Of a stretch of DNA of 64,000 bases, positions 57,200 through 64,000 are shown piece by piece. Origin of the DNA: Acanthaster planci (taxonomy: Eukaryota; Echinodermata; Asteroidea; Valvatida; Acanthasteridae). The stretch covers positions 125,570 through 189,569 of the forward strand of contig NW_019091651.1 in the NCBI RefSeq assembly GCF_001949145.1. Reading direction: 5' to 3'. Made by a program: the position numbers and the translations under genes. Below the pieces are notes generated by a model, which saw only the letters and a program-made list of their open reading frames with translations, was not told where the DNA came from and did no database searches. How positions within the stretch are numbered: position 1 is the first letter of the stretch; each line of letters opens with the position of its first letter.

Positions 57200-59590
57200 A
57201 CAGGAAGTTCTGCCTGAGCCATGGATGACAGTGTTCCAGTCTATGAACGAAACTGTCGTCCCTTATCTGGTGGCCGAGTGACAAACCCCCACTGGCTTCT
57301 ACTGCTCTGGACTTGCTATCTGCAGACCCAAACATATACCCATGCTTCATTCCCACTTGACAATTCAGAATGTGGGACTTTTCGGGACGCACATCAGCCA
57401 GGCAGTCCCCACCAGAACATTCTGCACCATACGAGAGCGTCCACAGCTCAGATTGCAACACAGCCTTGCCTCAGCTGAGCAAGTGGCTGCATCTTCGGAT
57501 GACAATGATATCAATTCTGTCAGCAACCTCACCCCCCGGGATACCTCCATCTTCCACAGCGAGTCATGATTCAAGTGCTTGGCCTGCCATTGGCTGCTCC
57601 ACCAGAGGAGGACATCAGTGATGGCTTATTTAAATGACACAGCACAACAACTCTGCTTAATCATTCATGCGTGGAGATACTCTAGTCTCTAGCCAGAACT
57701 TGGCATGCATTGAAGTCCACACCGGCCTGACAGTCCTCTGCCTGACCATTTATCAATCTACAGGGCATATTCCTCTCTGACTTCAGCACAGCCGAGCTTG
57801 CTTCAGTCCAAGTAGGTGGCCGCATCTTTGGTTGAAGATGACACCAATTCCATTGGCATTCTCGCCCCTATATGACATGTTCCAGGTTCTTGGTCCTCTG
57901 TCAGCCTCCCTTCCAGAACAAGACACCGACCACGCCTGTGCCAGTCAACTGACCACCCCTCGCCTTGATCCTTTGTCTTCAGATACTCTTACTGCAGGAC
58001 TCCCAGGCGTGAGGTAGACTCTTTGCCGTACCGGACTGCTCCCTATGTGTTATCTGGAGCGGCTCCAGTGTATACAATGCTGGGCAAGGCTTGTTGTGTG
58101 TCTTTTCATCACCTGCTCTTCATCTAGGGCCTTCTTAAAGAACACTGTCAAGACAACAACAGCGGAACACTGTCACAACAAGGTCATTGGAACTTAACAA
58201 GTTACCTTGTGCTAGCAGTTGGAGAAACAGAGAAGAATTAAGACTTGGGACCAAATTATCCTTGTGATACATGACCTTGTATTATCAATGTTCTGAAGTT
58301 CCTTGTGTTATCAATGTTCTTTTTATCTGTCTTCATCTGTACATGTATTACAGTAGTCCATCAGGCTTCCACCTCAAATGAACGTGAGTCACTGCCCCAA
58401 TTATCCAGGCAGCAATTACATACATTATATGCCCCCCAACATATCTACGGCGCGGGCATCCAGACATAATCCAGACAGCTAGTAGCACTTTCTTGGCCAC
58501 CTTCCTGGATCGCTGCGGTGAATATGCCATCAGTACCCAGACCCAATCCTGAGTCCCCATCACAGCTAATCTGGAGTTGCCCAAGGGACCCTCCTTGCTC
58601 AATAAAGTCTGAAACCACCTTTATCTAAGTTACACAAAGTCTTTGTCTGGGGCTACGACGTATTTCTTTCTCTCTTATTGAGGTGAATGCCTTGGATATG
58701 GATAGAGAGTTCTCCAGACCTCACTGCAGTCATGTTAGGGGCTGTGGATGATAATGTCATCTCCGTCTTTGAGTAAGTCTTGCAGCTTTCTTACCTCTTG
58801 TTTCACACTGCCAACCAAAGCCACATCATCAGAAAGGACAAGGGATCATGCAGTTGACCTGCAGATGATCCACATGGCAGGGTCCAGCAATGTAGTGGCA
58901 GATGCACTCTCCTAAGGATGATAGAAGAGCCTCACTTTGACCTCTTCACTTCTCCAAACAATGCTCAACTCCTGGTATTCAGCATGAGAGTTTCTCTTCT
59001 CTGTGCTTGAGCCATAGTTGCCCTACAGTCTGATTGGACCAGCATATTTGGTATGTGTTTCTGTTTATCTCATTAATTCCACAAGTCCTCTCCAAGATAG
59101 AGCAAGATCTTTATCGGATAATCCTAATCACTCCCCTCCTGGCTGCGTCAGCCCTGGTTCCCCTGTCTAACAAGACTTCTGTTTCACCATCCATTTATTC
59201 TTCCGGCCAGGCTGAATATCCTGCATTATCCAAGGTCTGGGATTTTTTCTTTTGGCTCCCGGTGAACTGTTTTTTTTTACAAGTTTGGTATTGGTATTTG
59301 GACAATCTTTTTGTTTGACAGGACCTTCTAGCAACACTACAGCCATGGCTGCACGGGGACATCATCTGCAAACCTGTTTAATTCACGACAAGAGAATTTA
59401 ACATTTTGTCATGTGCTGCAGTGGTCAGGCTTTGGCTCCAGCTAATACCCCTCTAAATGCTAAACAGACTTCATTATATACTTCTTTTTCTCGGAGCTGC
59501 AGGTATCTACAAATTTGCATATATAGTGACTGTTTGATAGGTATTCTCTAGTAGACCCAACCCATTGTGCGCTTCGATTCAATTGAGGTA
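57200..59590 (+). pseudogene. DIRS-type remnant G (ORF1-like, RNase H end, terminal-repeat piece)
   Basis: 57475-57560 (EQVAASSDDNDINSVSNLT) resembles the acidic ORF1 segment of copy B. 58860-58920 (LQMIHMAGSSNVVADALS) matches the end of DIRS RNase H. 59085-59150 (IPQVLSKIEQDLYRIILITP) matches the following conserved block. 59518-59580 (ATATAGTGACTGTTTGATAG, TCTAGTAGACCCAACCC) resembles the DIRS B right end. Order and strand agree with one decayed element; the left border is unknown. Confidence 0.5.
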
Positions 59591-60749
59591 TTATTAATCT
59601 TCCCATGTCCACGTCATGATTTACATATTTGAATGTGATTTATCATTCCTTTCTACATATCTTTTGTAAATACTGATAAATAATTGTCATTTCATATACA
59701 TACCTGACATGTGTCAAAAAATAATTGTTTATAATACTTTCTATGGTGAAAGGACTTTGGGTGCAAGTAAGCAAAATAGACTTCAAATCCATGCATAGCC
59801 CATTCCCATGGAAACAGCTTATTTTCTTATGTTCATGTTTCTGGAATTGTAGGCTTACATATTGCTGGTTTTTAGTTTATGGTTAAAAGTCCACCTAAAC
59901 AAAATGCACAAATATTTCACAAAGCTCATACTACTTTAAAGTATTATTCTTGCCTCTACGTGAGAAAACAAATTTCTGTGTCACACTTCTGTAATTTTTA
60001 CAGCCTACATTGAAGAATGTTTTTAAAATTATAAAATTGACATTTCATTTAAAAATATTTTTCTTTCAGGGCTAAGATTGATCTTTTCATATGTGCTAAG
60101 AAAATCTCGGGCAGTTGTATCTAGCTGTGACAGTGTTGCCACAAATTGCATTTTTAGGTTTTCCACACTTTGAATTACTAATACAAGTGCACAGAAAGGT
60201 ACACCTCGGTGGATCTTGTTCTTTGTTATGCCTGGTCAGTAATTAATACATAATAAATTTGGTATCCCACCAAATCCTAGGCCCCTGATTTGCTTGATTG
60301 AATTCTTGGGTTGCTGTTACAACATGACTTTGTACTTGTACATCTTTGACTCCCATTGCAAATAGAGACCTATTGCAAGAGCACATTTTACAAGTTGAAG
60401 TCACTCCGGGCAGCCTTCCCACAGTCTCTTGTCAACTGCCTGCCACCCATTGTCAAACTTATTATCCCCCAGCCCCCAACAATGTCTAAAGTTGTGAACA
60501 TAAGCTAAAAACCAATGTCTGAGAGCCCAAGTTAGCCTAAAATGCAAACAACACAAAGTTGTTTCCATGGAATGGGCTACATATGAATTTGAAAAGTTTA
60601 TGTTTACTTTCACCCCAAGTTCTTTCATCCTGTAAAGTATTTATTTTTGTACTGATTCTTTTCTTACCTTGAATACGTATGTCAAGAATTTAAAATGTAC
60701 GTGGTTTCTTATAGCTTATAGAGAGTAATACCTTTTCTGAAATGTAACA
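59591..60749. other. Stretch without a supported gene
   Basis: AT-rich sequence without recognised repeats. Confidence 0.4.
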
Positions 60750-61980
60750 GCAAAATTATAGACTCAAGTCACTTGACTTGGACTTGAGTTGGACTCAAGC
60801 TATTTTTGTGACTTGACTTTTAACTACATGTATCGGTTTTTGACTTGTGACGTGATTTGGACTTGCATATTATGACTTGTTACCAATGCAAGTCAGAAAA
60901 ATACTCAATCGAACTATTAAAGTTTTAGCCTATCAACTTACACACTGCATTCTTAAAATGAAATCAGTACAAGACTTTGTTTGGCTTGCAACTTCTACTT
61001 CAATCTTGTCTGCCCAAGGCCACCTCTGAATCACGTGGCCGCAGCGTGAAATCACACATCATGTGAATTGACTTGTGCTTGGACAAAAAGACCTTTGACT
61101 TCCTTACTTTTGGACCATAGTGATACATGTATATATAAAAACTAGAGTACTACCTTCTAACACTCCCCATGGAGAAAAGTTGACATCATCCTGGGCGCAC
61201 ACATTTTGAATATATGTTTATGGTTTTTGAAGATTCAAAATCATTTCAGTAATTAAATATTGAATCATGAACACTGAATTATGTATTCTAAATACAATAC
61301 GTAAGTACAACATAAGCAAACATAAGCGCTTCTTTTGAATAAGATGCACATGTATAGAGCAGTGGTACATCTTTATTTACATCTATAACTGATTTTTACT
61401 TTAAAGAATGTTTCCTCAACATTTGAGCAAGGTTGTGCCATTTTGTAAGAATGTCTTTTAATGGCTGTCTTTTGACGAATAAGTTCAGCTAAATTAAAAG
61501 GTTGTCCCCTTAATTCAGTCAGTGTTAAGTGAGTAAATGGCTCTGGAGCACCGCTGTAATGTGCATCGGAAATCAATAAAATGCGATTTAAAAATTCATG
61601 TGCGGTACAAATCGTACGTGTTTGTGTGTGTGTGTGTTTTTGTTTTTGTTTTGTTTTTTTAGTACAGAGCAACATGGAAGGCTTTGTTGATGTATTGTTT
61701 TAGAATACAGATGAATGGAGATATGCAAATAGCTGTACAAACGCCATACAAAATGTTGAGGTTTCCATAGGTTTGTGCCCAGCAGGCATCTCTTTGTACA
61801 TGAGTCAGTTCTCTAGTTTTTATATATAGCTCCATGGTTTGAACCTAATTGACTTGACTTGACCTGTGATCAACTGACTTGTCACTTGACTTGTAACTGG
61901 ACCAAATGACTTATGACTTGTCTTAAACTCGCAAAAGTTAACGTGTGACTTGACTTGAAACTTGTAACAATTGACTTGCT
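60750..61980. repeat. ACTTG-rich subterminal-type repeats, two blocks
   Basis: Two blocks (60763-61105 and 61848-61980) are packed with ACTTG/GACTTG words, for example CACTTGACTTGGACTTGAG in the first and TGACTTGTCACTTGACTTGT in the second. Dense short subterminal repeats on both sides of an unrelated middle are a known design of some DNA transposons. I could not assign a superfamily or define termini. Confidence 0.5.
61621..61660. repeat. (TG)n / T-rich simple repeat
   Basis: TTTGTGTGTGTGTGTG followed by a TTTTTG-type run. Confidence 0.9.
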
Positions 61981-62002
61981 ACCACCTTTGTGTGTAAACA
62001 GG

Positions 62003-62190
62003 AGGTCTTCTGCTTTCAACCTACCCCAACAGTCGGTAAATATGCAAATTCCTTTGTATCTGATTCTATTCACTAAAGTTCTGATCAACAGTAGAGCGCT
62101 CTTTAGTCCCATGATGCATAGCGGAGCAGCCGCCATGTTTGCCCTTCTTTTCCTTGGCGTGATTCTAAACGAACGTGTCGTTTGAGTTTA
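62003..62190 (+). repeat. DIRS D left terminal repeat
   Basis: Blocks shared with the DIRS C left repeat in the same order: GTAAATATGCAAATTCCTTT, CAACAGTAGAGCGC, CCCATGATGCATAGCGGAGC and CTTGGCGTGATTCTAAACG. Confidence 0.78.
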
Positions 62191-62219
62191 TTTAGTTTCT
62201 ATTTTACAACCATATTCCT

Positions 62220-63085
62220 GCATCACTCTGATGAAGAGCATCAACTTACTTCCAGTCTTCCAAGAAGGATTTTGACAATTTCCTCTACATCCCTGAGATT
62301 CCAACTGCAGCTAAAGATAAACTATCATCCGATGCTCAGAAGCCTACAAGGAAGTTCCCTTTTAAAGACAAGTACACCTTTGGAACTACCCTTGCCAAAC
62401 TCGACAGGACTTCGTGGCAAGGTCTCTGCTGCACCGCCTTTGTGTCACTCCTCTCCGAGTACCTGGTCCGTGCCTTTGAAGAAGATTCGCCAGTGTACCC
62501 TGGACTTAGCAGCCGTTGCACTTCAAGCACTTGATGAGAATGTCAACTCTATCTTTTAGTAGTTCGTGTGGATCTCTGTGTTAAATATCTCAGTTTGCAG
62601 ATCAAGTGCTTTGGATGCCGTGAACATTCCCTATGAGGGAGTCAAGATTTCAGGACTTTCCTCTCTGTTTCCTGGGAAGTTCATGAAGATGATAGAGGCT
62701 GAAGCTAAGCCATGGACTCAACCCACAAGCTTACTTTTCGTAAACCTCCTCCATCCGTCTTTTCTCGCCAGTCCCGTATTGATGACCACCGGGCTCAACC
62801 CTTCAGACCTCTGTGTCATGGAGACTCTGGTTCTTTTCCCCCTTTTGTCAACCCAGTCACCAGATGAACCCTTCCTTCCCTTCTCAGTCTGCCAAACCAT
62901 CCCAGAAGAGCTACAAGGGGAGAGCTACCGAGTCGCGCTACCCTCAATCTTCGGGGGTAGACGCTGCTGACTACTCAGATTTGCCTCCGCCCTCTGATTC
63001 CAGGCCCATCGGTGGGCAACTTCAAATTTACACAGGGTCATGGGAGAAAGTCACAGAGATCTCAACAGTAGATGACCTCTTATGA
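62220..63085 (+). pseudogene. DIRS D ORF1 (gag-like) and start of pol
   Basis: Open stretches give TLDLAAVALQALDENVNSIF, VCRSSALDAVNIPYEGVKIS and FPGKFMKMIEAEAKP, the same blocks as in copy F (45220-46740). Near 63000 RPIGGQLQIYTGSWEKVT is the G-G-x-L...W block that precedes RT in DIRS elements. Two stops after about 62557 and later frame changes interrupt it. Confidence 0.62.
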
Positions 63086-63089
63086 ACCA

Positions 63090-63560
63090 CAAGCCTCTGA
63101 ATGAGTTCATCCAGACAAAGAAATTCTATGGAGACTCTTTGGACAGTCACCCAGTCTCTCCCAATTTCTTGTTGGACCTCTTCCATAGCCCAGAAAGATG
63201 CCTACCTCCACATCCCAATTCACCCACAAAGCTGCAAGTACTTACGCTTCCAGTACAATGGGAACCTCTTTGCATTCACAGTTCTTCCCTTTGGACTCTC
63301 CACCTCACTGAGAGTGTTCACAAGGGTTGCAAAGATCGTTGCTACTCACCTTCGAAAGCAGGACATCATGCTGTTCTAATACTTGGACCACTTGCTCATC
63401 ATCTGCAGATCGTCTTGCCTCACTTGCGACATCATGAGCAGCCTAGGCATTATTATCAATCATAAGAAGTCAAAGCTCACCCCAATCTAACATCTGACAT
63501 ATTTACAGGTAGCCATTGACCTTCTATGGGGTATAATCTCACATATGACTGAACGCATCA
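63090..63560 (+). pseudogene. DIRS D reverse transcriptase, catalytic motif altered
   Basis: QKDAYLHIPIHPQSCKYLRF (about 63190) and LFAFTVLPFGLSTSLRVFTR (about 63270) are RT palm blocks of DIRS type. At 63377-63391 the catalytic motif reads Tyr-Leu-Asp-His directly after an in-frame TAA (63377-63379), where the family has Tyr-x-Asp-Asp. GIIINHKKSKLTP (about 63445) follows in another frame. The enzyme is inactive as written. Confidence 0.8.
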
Positions 63561-63573
63561 ACAACTTTCTGGA

Positions 63574-63939
63574 TTGCATGAGGGTTTTTTTTCTACTGAG
63601 CAATCAGCTCCTGCCCGCACCTGGCTTCGCCTCCTTGGATTAATGGCCAGGATTGTAGACCTCATCCCCCTCTTCTCCAAGGAAGTCACATCAATGGACC
63701 TCCAAGCAGTGCTCAACTCCCTGAAGTCCTTTCATTCGAGTATCATAGGCAAATGGGTCCTCATACACTCTGACAATTCCGTAATGGTGCCATACATCAA
63801 TAGTCAAGGGCGTACACATTCTTCTCGCCTGTGCCTCCTGACAAGACAGATGTTGCTGTGGGCCCAGGATCATGGCGTCAACATTCAGTCAACCCACATC
63901 CCCGATGTCGGCAACTCCATCACAGATGCCCTCTCTTGA
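63574..63939 (+). pseudogene. DIRS D RNase H
   Basis: An open stretch with TWLRLLGLMARIVDLIPLFS, KWVLIHSDNSVMVPYINSQG, RTHSSRLCLLTRQMLLWAQ and STHIPDVGNSITDALS. These are the RT-RNase H connection and RNase H core and end of DIRS pol. The stop after ALS (63937-63939) comes where the frame should continue into the next block. Confidence 0.8.
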
Positions 63940-64000
63940 GGGAAAATACATCTGAAGGAATAGACTCTTCATACCAGCATGAATGAAGTTGACAGAAGAT

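Larger units (their letters stand above)
62003..64000 (+). mobile_element. DIRS-type retrotransposon D, left part, continues beyond the window
   Basis: Left terminal repeat, ORF1, RT and RNase H lie in the expected order and are cut by the window edge. This is the best-preserved pol of the DIRS copies here. The recombinase and right end should lie to the right. Confidence 0.8.

Noticed and set aside
1-64000. tRNA, rRNA and riboswitch-like structures
   Set aside because: None was recognised by eye on either strand; a tRNAscan-SE and Infernal run would be decisive.

Overview
The window is animal DNA, AT-rich and crowded with mobile elements. No bacterial or plasmid features were seen, and there are two runs of N plus one isolated N. 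A marine invertebrate deuterostome (echinoderm, hemichordate or cephalochordate type) is the best guess. The reasons are a Gypsy element with the pol order protease-integrase-RT-RNase H (the Gmr1-like group, described mainly from deuterostomes), several DIRS-type tyrosine-recombinase retrotransposons, and CR1/L2-like LINEs. The species cannot be fixed from the sequence.

Layout. 1-11.4 kb is a retroelement cluster. It holds a minus-strand Gypsy pol remnant (1-1575), then a plus-strand Gmr1-like element (about 1600-7950) whose gag-pro reading frame is split by a 589-bp TTAA-flanked MITE. A minus-strand LINE remnant follows, hit by a second copy of the same MITE (7955-8960), and then a Gypsy element that keeps its 5' LTR, primer-binding site, gag zinc knuckle, protease and the start of RT (9387-11415). 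12.07-14.42 kb is an internally deleted DIRS element with both inverted terminal repeats and an internal complementary region. 14.4-18.6 kb has no gene I can support; it holds a minisatellite and another MITE.

18.6-52.1 kb carries the one likely host gene, on the plus strand. It is recognised from seven to nine exons whose GT/AG borders and codon phases agree from exon to exon. The predicted product has an ankyrin repeat, a Ser/Asp-rich linker encoded by consecutive phase-1 exons, two more ankyrin repeats and an unrecognised C-terminal part. Exons upstream of 18.6 kb were not found. Its introns have been filled by DIRS elements (23.6-27.05, 27.65-33.2, 34.9-36.2 and 45.2-46.7 kb), MITEs (22.5, 32.5, 38.8, 43.0 and 43.8 kb), and LINE and Penelope-like fragments (46.7-50.3 kb).

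53-64 kb is again mobile: a LINE that lost its RT domain, a separate LINE RT fragment, degraded DIRS sequence, an ACTTG-rich repeat zone, and the left end of another DIRS element running off the window.

Every mobile-element coding region seen is broken by stops, frameshifts, deletions or lost catalytic residues. I found no tRNA, rRNA, CRISPR array or clear new system. The items most worth following are the ankyrin gene model, the Gmr1-like element with its frame-preserving MITE insertion, and the DIRS end structures.
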